Of a stretch of DNA of 64,000 bases, positions 45,441 to 54,160 are shown piece by piece. Source of the DNA: Anaerolineales bacterium (GTDB taxonomy: Bacteria > Chloroflexota > Anaerolineae > Anaerolineales > Villigracilaceae); assembly GCA_016789025.1 (NCBI GenBank), contig JAEURC010000058.1, forward strand, positions 1 to 64,000, in the 5' to 3' direction. Under the pieces are notes generated by a model that worked only from the letters and a program-made list of their open reading frames with translations, searched no databases and was not told where the DNA came from. The position numbers were made by a program, and so were the translations under genes. Positions within the stretch are counted from its first letter, which is position 1; every line of letters starts with the position of its first letter.

Positions 45441-46440
45441 CCAGCCTCGCCCGCATCACAAACCGATTCACGCCGCCCATTCGATATTTGTATTCCTCAT
45501 CCCCGCGCATGAAATCGAATTCGGTGCGACCGTTTTCGCAACACCATTGAATATCGCGCGCCATGATGACCCAGCCGGGGGACACGTCCTTGAAGTCGAA
45601 ACTTACGCCGGAGTTATAGCCCCACAGTTTGTTTTTGTAATCAAAGCAAAGAGTCGCCGCGGCTTTCACGCCGTCTACTTCGAGGAAGGCGAGCCAGAGA
45701 TAGCCGCCTGCGTGCGCGGCGCGGAGGGTGGCGGTCATGTGTTCGCGCATAGCGGGATGCAGAAAGGTCGCTTTGTTGGGGTCTTGCGCCATGAGATGAA
45801 AGAAGGATTCCAGTTCGGGTTCGATGTCGGCGTTTTTGTCTACAATGTAAAAGTTGACACGCCCGCTTTCGGCGGCGCGGCGCATTTTGCGTCGCATCTC
45901 GTGACGTTGTTTTTTGTCAATGCTTTCGAGATACTCGTCGAAGGAACCTGTCAACGCGATGCGTGGGGTTGGACGATAGACTTCTTCGTGATGAGTCCAG
46001 CCGCGCGATTCGGATTCCGCTTGGAGGGCGGCTAGGGTGGGAGAGTCGTCGGGGAGGTTGTACCAGTCTAGGGCGGACCAGGCTTCCCCGTGGGATGAAG
46101 CGAGAAAATCCAGCAAGCCGGAAAGGAAGCGTGACAAATCCTGTTTGCGTACGATCAAATCCAAATAATCGGAAATTTCGATGCTGCCAATAAGTAGAAG
46201 CGTGGGTCGATTTTCGTAGTCCGCGATGAACAACGGGGCGATGCCGACGAGTTGATCGTTTTCTGTGGCGGAGACAAGGATCAATTCGGCTTGTTTCCAC
46301 TCGCCGCCGCCGAGAGTCTTCCACCATTCGCTAAGATATTCGTAGCGTGAGAAGGGCGTGTCGGCTACGCTCTGCTCGACGAACGCGTTCCACGTGTTTG
46401 AATCGATTTCAGAAAAATCGGCGTGCAACTTAAAATTCAT
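45433..46440 (-). CDS. GNAT/FemAB-like acyltransferase (CelD/BioF2 type)
   Basis: A 335-residue protein with two GNAT-like halves. The N-terminal half runs to about residue 165 (TPFSRYEYLSEWWKTLGGGEW and LVGIAPLFIADYENRPTLLLIG). The C-terminal half contains DKKQRHEMRRKMRRAAESG, typical of the FemAB/BioF2-type family, then GGYLWLAFLEVDGVKAAATLCFDYKNKLWGYNSG and the ending GDEEYKYRMGGVNRFVM. Such enzymes transfer acyl or aminoacyl groups to cell-wall or polysaccharide targets. Its 3' end is duplicated at 44000-44074. Confidence 0.85.
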   Translation of the reverse strand: MNFKLHADFSEIDSNTWNAFVEQSVADTPFSRYEYLSEWWKTLGGGEWKQAELILVSATENDQLVGIAPLFIADYENRPTLLLIGSIEISDYLDLIVRKQDLSRFLSGLLDFLASSHGEAWSALDWYNLPDDSPTLAALQAESESRGWTHHEEVYRPTPRIALTGSFDEYLESIDKKQRHEMRRKMRRAAESGRVNFYIVDKNADIEPELESFFHLMAQDPNKATFLHPAMREHMTATLRAAHAGGYLWLAFLEVDGVKAAATLCFDYKNKLWGYNSGVSFDFKDVSPGWVIMARDIQWCCENGRTEFDFMRGDEEYKYRMGGVNRFVMRARLVK

Positions 46441-46517
46441 CTTTCATCCTTCCGCCTTCGTCATTTGTCCAAATTTTACCAGTATAATGATAGCCATCTT
46501 CCGAACATTCTTACGCC

Positions 46518-49184
46518 GTGACAACATTCGACCTCAACATCCTCCCCATTTTCAGACACAACGGTCAAAACTTCGCAGACCTGCCGGGCTTGTTCGCCCC
46601 CACGCCGCCGAGGCGTGTGGCGCGCGGGCGTGAAAAAGACAGCCTGATCCTTTATCTCACATTTTCAGGCACGGCAGAATATTCGCTCGAAGAAATCGAC
46701 GCGCTCCACCACAAAGCGGCAACGACGTTCTATCAATCGCCGGGCACACAGACCAGCGCCATGCGCAAAGCGGCAGAGAGCCTCAACGCCGCGATGCTCG
46801 AGCGCAACTTCTCCACAACCGGGCAGGGGAAATACGCCAACGCGGTATTGGTTATTGCCGTTGTGCGCGAGGAGAAATGCACGCTCCTGCTCAACGGGCC
46901 TGTGCATGTGATCTGCGTCAGCGCGGGACAATCGCGTCACATCCACGAGCCATCGCTTTCGGGCAAAGGCTTGGGGTCCAGCCAAAACATTCAAACTTAT
47001 CTTGCGCAAGTCGATCTTCATCCCAACGACTTGCTCGTCCTGTGCGGAAAATTCCCAAGGGATTGGGAAGATGATCTATTGGGCGAACGCCCGATCACGT
47101 CGCTGGATGCGGCATATCGCAAGCTGACATACGCCAAAGGCGACCTGAGCGCGGCGCTCGTTCACGCGAAAACGGGATCGGGAGTAATCACCGTTCTGCG
47201 CGCAGACGTGGGTACGCCGCCTCCCTCCGCGATTGAGCCTGCTTCGGCGCCTATAATAGATTCGCGCCCTCAACCTTCTGAACCGCAAGAGCATGAAGCG
47301 CTCGAGGAGGAGACCGTTGACGATCTCCTCATCGAATCGTCGCAAAGTTTTCAAGAAGACATAAATAACGAACAGCCGGCGGCGATAAATTACCAATTCC
47401 CCATTACCGATTCTCAACTCAAAGATCTTCCTCGCGCAGAAACCCCTCCGACCATTACCGAAGAAGAACTTGACCGCCTGGCAGATTTCGGCGCGCACAT
47501 GCTTCAACCTTCGGCGTACGCCATCCCGCCACAGCCGCTCGACAATCTTCCGCCCCTCCCATCACCAGTCACATCCGACGCCCCGCGTGGATTTCCATCT
47601 TCCATTCCACGGCGAAAGCTCGACGAACCGGTGATCGAACCGGAGCCTGCTAAGGCAGAGCCGGTCAAAATGGTCGAACCGGTAGACGAAGAAGATGATA
47701 ATGTAATCGAAGAGCAGAAAGAGGCGATTGAGCAAACCTCAAAACCGTTATTTGGCGGGTTGTTCGATCGTTCTTCCAAAGCGGAGACAAACGCCAATGC
47801 TCACGCCGAAGCGACGCGGCAAATGGCGAAAGTGATGGTCGGCGGAATTCAGATCGCGCGGCGGGCAAACGACGGCGTGAAAGCGTTCTTCCTGCGCTTC
47901 ATCCCGCGGTTATTGCCCGGGGGTGAGAGCGCAGACGCCCCTGCGGGAGAAGCGGCGCAACAACATATGTCGTTTGTGCCTCAGTACATTCAAATCTTCA
48001 TCGCGCTCATCGTACCCTTGCTAGTCGGCACGATGGCGGTCGTCGTCTATTTACGCTTCGGTCAAAGCGTGCAATATGATGAATACTACAAGCAGGCGCT
48101 CAATGCGCGCGCGCAAGCCATCAGCGAGACGGACCCGATCCGCCAGCGCATGGCGTGGGAAAATGTCGCCGCTTCGATCGACAAAGCCGAAAGTTATCGT
48201 GAAACCGACGAATCGAATCTGTTGCAAGCCGAAGCGCAAAACAATCTGGATACGATCATGGGCGTGCAACGGCTTGAATTCGTCCCAGCCTTTACGAACG
48301 GGTTGACCGGCATCACGCAGATCAGCCGCATGGCGGCAAGCGAAAGCGACCTGTACATGCTCGACGCCGAAAACGGGAAAATTCTGCACGCCACATTCAC
48401 CGGGCGAAGCCTCGAACTGGATTTGACTTTCAAATGCGAACCCGGCACGTACGCCGGCTATCAAGTGGGCACTCTTGTGGATGTGCTTGCCCTGCCCAAG
48501 GTCAACCTTGTCAATGCGACAGCCCTCGGCATCGACGCCAACGGAAATCTATTGTATTGCTCGCCCGGCCAGGTGCCGCAGGCAATTCCGCTCCCATCCC
48601 TGCCGAACACCAACTGGGGGCGCATCACCTCGATTGCGCTCGATAACGGAAATTTGTACGTGCTCGACGCCACCTCCCGCTCGGTGTGGGTCTTCGCCGG
48701 CAAAGACAGCACCTTCACCGACACGCCGTATTTTTATTTTGGCAACCAGATCCCCAACACCATCGACACGGCAATCGACCTGGCGGTGAGCGGCGACGAT
48801 CTGTACCTGCTCCATGCCGATGGGCACATCTCCACGTGCACCTTTAGCCGCATCGCCGAAACGCAGACCAAATGCATCGACCCGATCAACTTCCTCGACT
48901 CCTACCCCGCGCATCAAGACATTAATATCTTCGCGCAAGCCCACTTCACGCAACTGCTACTCACCTCGCCTCCCAACATCATCATGGTGTTGTTGGATTC
49001 TGAAAATCAAAAAGTATTCCGCTTCACGCCGCGTTCGATCGAACTGCAAAACCAACTGACCGGCTTCGCCGGCGACGCCAACCCTTTCCAGCCCGGCGCG
49101 GTTGGCGCAATGGCGATCAGCCCGAACTACGTGCTGTACTTCGCAATCGGCAACCAGGTCTATTTCGCGACGAATTTGCCGTAG
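46518..49184 (+). CDS. PP2C-like N-terminal domain, membrane helix and beta-propeller protein (888 aa)
   Basis: GTG start at 46518. Residues 1-230 resemble a degenerate PP2C-type domain (LVIAVVREEKCTLLLNGPVHVICV and LLVLCGKFPRDWEDDLL) but lack the usual Asp-Gly metal pair, so activity is doubtful. A long acidic linker (about 250-430) leads to a helical region, a transmembrane helix near residue 495 (IQIFIALIVPLLVGTMAVVVYL) and an extracytoplasmic half. The extracytoplasmic half resembles a beta-propeller (DLYMLDAENGKILHATF and NLYVLDATSRSVWVFAG). The layout is that of a membrane receptor or scaffold; no exact relative could be named. A TATAAT lies upstream near 46492. Confidence 0.65.
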   Translation: MTTFDLNILPIFRHNGQNFADLPGLFAPTPPRRVARGREKDSLILYLTFSGTAEYSLEEIDALHHKAATTFYQSPGTQTSAMRKAAESLNAAMLERNFSTTGQGKYANAVLVIAVVREEKCTLLLNGPVHVICVSAGQSRHIHEPSLSGKGLGSSQNIQTYLAQVDLHPNDLLVLCGKFPRDWEDDLLGERPITSLDAAYRKLTYAKGDLSAALVHAKTGSGVITVLRADVGTPPPSAIEPASAPIIDSRPQPSEPQEHEALEEETVDDLLIESSQSFQEDINNEQPAAINYQFPITDSQLKDLPRAETPPTITEEELDRLADFGAHMLQPSAYAIPPQPLDNLPPLPSPVTSDAPRGFPSSIPRRKLDEPVIEPEPAKAEPVKMVEPVDEEDDNVIEEQKEAIEQTSKPLFGGLFDRSSKAETNANAHAEATRQMAKVMVGGIQIARRANDGVKAFFLRFIPRLLPGGESADAPAGEAAQQHMSFVPQYIQIFIALIVPLLVGTMAVVVYLRFGQSVQYDEYYKQALNARAQAISETDPIRQRMAWENVAASIDKAESYRETDESNLLQAEAQNNLDTIMGVQRLEFVPAFTNGLTGITQISRMAASESDLYMLDAENGKILHATFTGRSLELDLTFKCEPGTYAGYQVGTLVDVLALPKVNLVNATALGIDANGNLLYCSPGQVPQAIPLPSLPNTNWGRITSIALDNGNLYVLDATSRSVWVFAGKDSTFTDTPYFYFGNQIPNTIDTAIDLAVSGDDLYLLHADGHISTCTFSRIAETQTKCIDPINFLDSYPAHQDINIFAQAHFTQLLLTSPPNIIMVLLDSENQKVFRFTPRSIELQNQLTGFAGDANPFQPGAVGAMAISPNYVLYFAIGNQVYFATNLP

Positions 49185-49229
49185 AACCAGATACGCGTAG
49201 ACGCGTGAACTTACTGGTAGACTTCAGAC

Positions 49230-50216
49230 ATGAGCCCTTTTTCCCTCTTTCGACGAAAATCGCATCCCGCCCCATTGACACCTGCTTCAGACTCCTCGAC
49301 CGAACCCCCCGTCCAGACGATCCTCCGCACCCTCGTCATCGTCTACGACCCGGTGGTGAATCAAACAACCGGCAAAAAGTTATCGGAGCACATGCGCTGG
49401 AACAAGGTCGAAGACCTCGCCGTGGGATTCATGTCCGACATCCTGCAAGCCAGCGGCGGACTCGTCCGTTACCAGATCACCCAACGCATCGACGTGGACG
49501 CCTTCCCCGCCAAAGTAGATGGATATGTATACGACGCGGAAACCTATCTCAAGGTCCGGCGCGGCGCAACCTCGCCTTATATGCCGCAAGAAGCGGACTA
49601 TCACGCCATCATCAAACAATTTGACATCTTGAAGCGTGTGGCGCGAAATGAGATCGACGAAGTGTGGACCTTCAATTTTCCCGATGCGGGTTTTTACGAA
49701 TCCATCATGGGCGGACCGGGCGCATTCTGGTGCAACGCTCCCCCGCTCCAAAATACCGACGCGGCAAAACGACGATTCGTTGTCATGGGGTTTTCATTCG
49801 AGCGCAGTTACGGCGAAATGCTGGAGAACATGGGGCACCGCGCCGAATCCATCATGCAGAAGGTTTTTGAAAATATCGAAGGAGAGGAAAATTATTGGAA
49901 GCGCTTTATCCGTTATGACCACAGCCACAAGGGACAAGCCGCATTGGGCAACGTCCATTTTGCGCCGAACAGCGTCAGCGACTACGACTGGAATAATCCC
50001 TCAGTTGTTGTTAGCGAATGCGATGACTGGTTATACAACTTCCCCAACTTCAAGGGGATCGCTCGTGAAGTCACTGCCGCCGACTGGGGCAATGGCGACA
50101 CCCGCAAACATCACCTATGGTGGATGAGTCACTTTCCCAAAACCCTGGGGCGCAAAAACGGAATCAGCCACAATTGGTGGCAATACATCGCCAACCCGAA
50201 CAATGTGGCGACGTAA
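49230..50216 (+). CDS. conserved hypothetical protein (328 aa)
   Basis: No known family recognised. It is a soluble protein with a short basic N-terminus (SLFRRKSH). It opens with an alpha/beta core: TILRTLVIVYDPVV, then the pattern DEVWTFNFPDAGFYESIMGGPGAFWCNAPPL (cited as residues about 140-170). Several Trp/His-rich segments (FIRYDHSHKG and HHLWWMSHFPKTLG) stand near the C-terminus, the latter resembling lytic or hydrolase active-site decoration. It lies 45 bases after the PP2C-like gene and ends before a terminator, so the two may be cotranscribed. The function cannot be inferred. Confidence 0.65.
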   Translation: MSPFSLFRRKSHPAPLTPASDSSTEPPVQTILRTLVIVYDPVVNQTTGKKLSEHMRWNKVEDLAVGFMSDILQASGGLVRYQITQRIDVDAFPAKVDGYVYDAETYLKVRRGATSPYMPQEADYHAIIKQFDILKRVARNEIDEVWTFNFPDAGFYESIMGGPGAFWCNAPPLQNTDAAKRRFVVMGFSFERSYGEMLENMGHRAESIMQKVFENIEGEENYWKRFIRYDHSHKGQAALGNVHFAPNSVSDYDWNNPSVVVSECDDWLYNFPNFKGIAREVTAADWGNGDTRKHHLWWMSHFPKTLGRKNGISHNWWQYIANPNNVAT

Positions 50217-50269
50217 CGTTAGTTCGACCCGCAGTTGAACTGCGAGTCGAATGGCACAATGTAATAACA

Positions 50270-50305
50270 CAAGAACTCGGAGGTTTTGTAACCCCCGAGT
50301 TCTTT
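50270..50305. terminator. terminator between convergent genes
   Basis: AAGAACTCGGAGGTT and AACCCCCGAGTTCTT form a 15-bp stem with one mismatch around TTGT, followed by T-rich sequence. A second hairpin (TTCGACCCGCAGTT and AACTGCGAGTCGAA) lies just upstream. Confidence 0.8.
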
Positions 50306-50306
50306 C

Positions 50307-51329
50307 CTATCCTAAAACTTTCAAAGCCACCATCGTCACATCGTCTGCCAGTGATCTGTTATTTCCAAACGCGCTTACTCCTCGATACACAGTTTGAAGA
50401 ATATCGGGCGCGTTTTGGTGCGCATGTTGAGACAACAGATCCGCGAGGCGAAGATAACCAAACTGCTCATCACCAGCCGCGTTCACAACCTCGGTCACAC
50501 CATCAGTATACAGCAGAAGCGAATCGCCCTGCGAAAGTCTCACCGAATCGATGCGCGGATGGAAAAGTTCCGCCAAGCCGATCGCGGGCGCAGTCGGTTT
50601 CAGCCAATGGATGTCATTGCTCGCGCCGCGATGAACCGCTGGCGGATTGTGTCCCGCGTTCACGTAGGTCAACTCAAGGTTGAGGGGATCGAAGCGCGCG
50701 AGAAACACAGTGACAAACGTGGTGAAGTTGACGTTGTGAATATAAAAGCGGTTGATGCGCTCAAGAATCTCGGCGGGAGAATCGGTATCGGGAGCCATCG
50801 TCCGCAATGCGGTTTGCAGACTGCTCATCAACATGCCCGCCGAAACGCCGTGCCCGCTCACGTCGGCGATGACCAGTCCATGCGTGCCGTCGCGGAATTG
50901 GAAGAAGTCAAAATAATCGCCGCCGATGATGTCGGCAGGTCGGCTGAACGCGGCAACCTCCACGCCTGAAATGACAGGCACGTTCTGCGGCAATAACGCG
51001 CGTTGGACAATCTGCGACAATTCCAACTCCGATTCCAGCCGCCGCATCTCGGCTTCGGAATAATGGTCCAGGCAAATGGACGCGGTGTAATCCATCGCCA
51101 GCCGGCTTGGCTCCACGTAACCGTGACAGATCTCGCACAGCCCGAGCGTGTGATTTTCAAACTTCTCGAGGCTGGCTTCGATCACGTGCAAATGGTCTTG
51201 CACGCAATGGTCATCCTCGTACAGGCAGATCTCTCTCTCGGCATCCGAAGCCGTTTCAAGGAATTTCGTCACCGCCTCGCGTTTTTCAACAAGGCTGGTT
51301 TCGATCCGTTCAAGAATTTCTAGAGCCAT
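50307..51329 (-). CDS. SpoIIE/RsbU-type PP2C phosphatase with DksA-like Cys motif
   Basis: A 340-residue protein. Start at 51329 is chosen from a GGAGAA site. Residues about 1-110 are a coiled segment followed by a short cysteine motif, LCEICHGYVEP with a later CLDHY, which resembles the TraR/DksA zinc finger. The C-terminal PP2C domain has metal-binding sites RPADIIGGDYFDFF, VIADVSGHGVSAG and LADDVTMVALKV, as in RsbU, which dephosphorylates anti-anti-sigma factors. The Cys motif and phosphatase together suggest a stress or redox input. No RsbV/W partner lies nearby. Confidence 0.88.
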   Translation of the reverse strand: MALEILERIETSLVEKREAVTKFLETASDAEREICLYEDDHCVQDHLHVIEASLEKFENHTLGLCEICHGYVEPSRLAMDYTASICLDHYSEAEMRRLESELELSQIVQRALLPQNVPVISGVEVAAFSRPADIIGGDYFDFFQFRDGTHGLVIADVSGHGVSAGMLMSSLQTALRTMAPDTDSPAEILERINRFYIHNVNFTTFVTVFLARFDPLNLELTYVNAGHNPPAVHRGASNDIHWLKPTAPAIGLAELFHPRIDSVRLSQGDSLLLYTDGVTEVVNAAGDEQFGYLRLADLLSQHAHQNAPDILQTVYRGVSAFGNNRSLADDVTMVALKVLG

Positions 51330-51368
51330 GGTATTCTCCGTGAAAATCGTCCCGCAGGTTTTGTTTCC

Positions 51369-51398
51369 GATGCATCCGCGTTCAACTGCGGATGCATC
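51369..51398. repeat. hairpin upstream of the RsbU-like gene
   Basis: GATGCATCCGC and GCGGATGCATC form a perfect 11-bp stem around eight bases. GTCCCGCAGGTT nearby belongs to the same dispersed family as the sequence before meaB. It may terminate the upstream methyltransferase transcript. Confidence 0.6.
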
Positions 51399-51448
51399 AA
51401 CTGTCGGCAAATTAGAACATTTGTTAGATATGGCAGAAATGGAACTTC

Positions 51449-52201
51449 TTACGAGGAAATCTTCCACACCTGATACAACCCCAAATTCCCCGTCTCGCCA
51501 TCGGATGAAAACGACTCCGCCACCTGAAAGCCTGCCGCGTCTGCCAACTCGCCCAACTCGGATTCGCTAAAGTGATGGACATAGCGGATGCCTTCTCCCC
51601 CGCTCCGCCAATCGAGCAGATAGTCACCCGCGTCAATGTCCGACGCTTCGACTCCGCTCAGCGCAGGCGAGGAAACTAATACATCTTCCCAAGCCTTGAT
51701 CCTCCCTTTCAGCTTTTCGCTGTTTAGGAACTGCCAGTTGGAATGGATGAACAAACCGTCAGGCTTGAGCAGTTGACGAACGGTTCGCAGAATGTTCAGC
51801 CGAAGTTCAGTAGAGGGGATGTGATGCAAGACAGCGAAGGCAGTGATCAGTGACCAGTGATCAGTCACTGCTAACTGATTACTGTTTACTGATAACTCTG
51901 TCAGATCAACCTCCACAAACTTAGCCGAAAACCCCTCAGGCTGAGACTCCGCCTCCCGCAGGAGAGGCAGGCTGAAATCCGCGCCGAGATACGTGCCGCG
52001 ATGTCGGCGCTTTGCCAGTTCGCGGGCGAATTCCCCGTTGCCGCATCCCAGATCCAAAATGGATTCATTCCCTTTCAGCATTTCAAGCACGCGGCACACG
52101 CCGGGCTGAATCCGATGGCGGGTGGCGGAGAACGAATCGCCGAAGCGGGTGTAGAAATCTTTGTTGAGTTGAATCAAGCGCGCGGCGGTGGATGAATTCA
52201 T
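51449..52201 (-). CDS. SAM-dependent methyltransferase
   Basis: A 250-residue class I methyltransferase. The SAM loop is ILDLGCGNGEFAREL; the acidic residue and FSLPLLREA follow in order. The later segment AVLHHIPSTELRLNILRTVRQLL is the motif IV-VI region. A low-complexity stretch (around residue 122, NSNQLAVTDHWSLITAF) is encoded by repeat DNA but keeps the frame. The start at 52201 has a TATAAT exactly six bases before it, implying a leaderless mRNA. The substrate is unknown; it is divergent from the elp3-type gene. Confidence 0.88.
   Translation of the reverse strand: MNSSTAARLIQLNKDFYTRFGDSFSATRHRIQPGVCRVLEMLKGNESILDLGCGNGEFARELAKRRHRGTYLGADFSLPLLREAESQPEGFSAKFVEVDLTELSVNSNQLAVTDHWSLITAFAVLHHIPSTELRLNILRTVRQLLKPDGLFIHSNWQFLNSEKLKGRIKAWEDVLVSSPALSGVEASDIDAGDYLLDWRSGGEGIRYVHHFSESELGELADAAGFQVAESFSSDGETGNLGLYQVWKISS
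51839..51897. repeat. in-frame repeat inside the methyltransferase gene
   Basis: The plus strand reads as repeated CAGTGATCAGTGACC/ACTGATTACTG units, a self-complementary dispersed type usually found between genes. It encodes residues around QLAVTDHWSLITAF between the SAM-binding core and the AVLHH motif. No frameshift or stop results. Confidence 0.6.
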
Positions 52202-52206
52202 GCGAA

Positions 52207-52213
52207 GATTATA
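52207..52213 (-). promoter_or_regulatory. TATAAT box 6 nt before the methyltransferase
   Basis: On the minus strand TATAAT and then CTTCGC precede the ATG at 52201. Same spacing as at ligA, nadD and the MutL-like operon. Confidence 0.55.
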
Positions 52214-52303
52214 ACGTGTAGTAGATGCGCTTCGTGGCGCGGGATGGCATCCCGCATACATGGTTGGCGGGATAACATCCCGCTCCACGTGATTCATAAC
52301 GGG

Positions 52304-52309
52304 TATAAT
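52304..52309 (+). promoter_or_regulatory. TATAAT box 9 nt before the elp3-type gene
   Basis: TATAAT followed by nine bases and the ATG at 52319. The 5' region also has small palindromes (CGCGGGATGGCATCCCGC and GGCGGGATAACATCCCGC). Confidence 0.45.
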
Positions 52310-52318
52310 CCCGCAACG

Positions 52319-53974
52319 ATGAGCATACACTCAGAACGACGTGAACTATGGCGAGCAACTCATTTGCTCACCCCCGATAAAAAAGAACTGGCGCGCTTCG
52401 TGCTGGAGGAAATTCAGCGCGGAAGCGAAGTGACGAAGACCCTGCGCAGTCATCCGCTCGCGGATGGAAGCGGCTATCTCAACAAATCCATGCTGGTGAC
52501 GTTGTACAACGAACTCGTCGCGGCGGGCGAAATGGACGCGGACACGCGCCTGCTCGAACGACTCCGCATGAAGCCGATGCGCACGCTTTCAGGCGTCACG
52601 ACGGTGACGGTGTTGACGAAGCCGTATCCCTGCCCCGCGAAATGTATCTTCTGCCCCACCGACGCGCGGATGCCTAAGTCATATCTGCCCGACGAGCCGG
52701 GCGCGATGCGCGCGGTGGAGCATCAATTCGACCCGTACGCGCAGGTGAAGTCGCGCATCACGCAGTTGCAGGCGTTGGGACATCCCACCGACAAGATCGA
52801 GTTGTTGATCCTCGGCGGGACGTGGTCGTCGTATAAGCGCGATTATCAGGAGTGGTTTGTGAAGCGGTGTTTCGATGCGATGAACGCCGCCCTCACCCCT
52901 GCCCCTCTCCCAGCGGGAGAGGGGGAATATACGCTAGAGAGTGGAGAATTGGAGAAAGATCATTCCTTCAATGAAACCGCGTCACATCGCAACGTGGGAC
53001 TTGTGATCGAGACGCGACCGAACGAGATCAATCCCGATGAGATCCGCTGGCTACGTCACCTCGGCGTGACGAAGGTGCAGATGGGCGCGCAGAGCTTCGA
53101 CGACCGCATCCTCGAAATGAACAAACGCGGACACGATGTACAACGCACACGCGAAGCCACTGCCCTGCTCCGCGCGGCGGGATTCAAGATCGTCCTGCAT
53201 TGGATGCCGAATTTACACGGCGCGACTCCCGAATCGGACCGCGAAGATTTTGCGAAGTTGTGGAATGATTTCTGCCCCGATGAGATAAAAATTTATCCGA
53301 ATCAATTGCTTGCAAATGCGGAACTGTACGAATATTGGCAACGCGGCGAGTTCACACCATACACCACGCAAGAGTTGATCGATCTGATCGCGGACATCAA
53401 GCCGACGATTCCAAGATATTGCCGCGCGAACCGTGTGATTCGAGATATTCCTTCGACAAATGTTGTCGAAGGGAATCGTAGAACCAGTTTGCGGCAGGAT
53501 GTGCAAGATGAGTTGAAACGGCGCGGGACGAAATGTCAGTGTGTGAGATGCCGCGAGGTGAAGAGTAAGTCGGTGGATGTTGAGTCGCTGAAATTAGACG
53601 ATCTCGTCTATCAAGCGGGCGCGGCGGAGGAACATTTCATTTCGTATGTTACGCCCGACGATAAGATCGCGGGGTTTGTGCGATTATCTCTACCGAATGA
53701 CGAGTCTCCGCAAACTGAAATCGCCGATCTAGACGGCGCGGCGTTGATCCGCGAAGTGCATGTGTACGGACAGTCGCTTCCCGTCGGCGCGGAGAAAGAT
53801 GGCGCGGCGCAACACGTCGGGTTGGGGACTCGTCTGCTTGAAGAGGCGGAACGAATCGCGATCGCAAGCGGATACAAACGCATGGCGGTCATCTCGGCGG
53901 TTGGCACGCGCGGATATTATCTTGGGCGCGGGTTTGAGCGGGGAGAACTTTATCTGGTGAAAAAACTCGACTAG
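52319..53974 (+). CDS. Elp3-type radical SAM/GNAT enzyme
   Basis: A 551-residue bacterial Elp3 homologue. The radical SAM cluster motif is C-PAK-C-IF-C in KPYPCPAKCIFCPTD near residue 105, and the fold continues through QMGAQSFDDRILEMNKRGHD. The C-terminal GNAT domain is visible as LIREVHVYGQSL, GLGTRLLEEAERIA and RGYYLGRGFERGE. Elp3 makes a carboxymethyl modification on wobble uridines of tRNA using acetyl-CoA. A repeat-derived segment after FDAMNA interrupts the radical SAM domain in frame. Start at 52319 has a TATAAT nine bases upstream. Confidence 0.92.
   Translation: MSIHSERRELWRATHLLTPDKKELARFVLEEIQRGSEVTKTLRSHPLADGSGYLNKSMLVTLYNELVAAGEMDADTRLLERLRMKPMRTLSGVTTVTVLTKPYPCPAKCIFCPTDARMPKSYLPDEPGAMRAVEHQFDPYAQVKSRITQLQALGHPTDKIELLILGGTWSSYKRDYQEWFVKRCFDAMNAALTPAPLPAGEGEYTLESGELEKDHSFNETASHRNVGLVIETRPNEINPDEIRWLRHLGVTKVQMGAQSFDDRILEMNKRGHDVQRTREATALLRAAGFKIVLHWMPNLHGATPESDREDFAKLWNDFCPDEIKIYPNQLLANAELYEYWQRGEFTPYTTQELIDLIADIKPTIPRYCRANRVIRDIPSTNVVEGNRRTSLRQDVQDELKRRGTKCQCVRCREVKSKSVDVESLKLDDLVYQAGAAEEHFISYVTPDDKIAGFVRLSLPNDESPQTEIADLDGAALIREVHVYGQSLPVGAEKDGAAQHVGLGTRLLEEAERIAIASGYKRMAVISAVGTRGYYLGRGFERGELYLVKKLD
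52890..52975. repeat. in-frame palindromic repeat inside the elp3-type gene
   Basis: CCCCTCTCCC and GGGAGAGGGG form a 10-bp stem around AGC, inside a CCTCACCCCTGCCCCTCTCC-type repeat known from intergenic DNA. A GAGAGTGGAGAATTGGAGA tract follows. It encodes about 28 residues (LTPAPLPAGEGEYTLESGEL and following) not expected in Elp3, in frame. Confidence 0.7.
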
Positions 53975-54160
53975 GGCGAATCAGCCGTCCCTGCGAATGA
54001 GGCGCGAGTCGGACGATGGACAATGGACGATTGACCATCATCCATTGTCCATCGTCTATCGTTCATTGTCTAACGTCCATCGTCCAAAACCGAATTAGAA
54101 TTCTGTTAGACATCCAAACAGGTGCTTGACTTGCATCTGGCGCGGTGTAACAATACGAGC
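53975..54160. repeat. GATGGACAATGG-type repeat tract
   Basis: Positions about 54013-54087 hold six or more degenerate copies of a GATGGACAATGGACG unit in alternating orientation, giving several small hairpins. The promoter of the DnaJ-type gene lies at the right end. No gene is seen. Confidence 0.6.
54126..54153 (+). promoter_or_regulatory. promoter of the DnaJ-type gene
   Basis: TTGACT at 54126-54131 and TAACAA at 54148-54153 are 16 bases apart; the ATG at 54161 is seven bases further on. This gives a leaderless mRNA with both promoter elements recognisable. Confidence 0.65.

Noticed and set aside
53975-54090. CRISPR array in the GATGGACAATGG repeat tract
   Set aside because: Units are degenerate, alternate in orientation and have no regular unique spacers; no cas gene is nearby.
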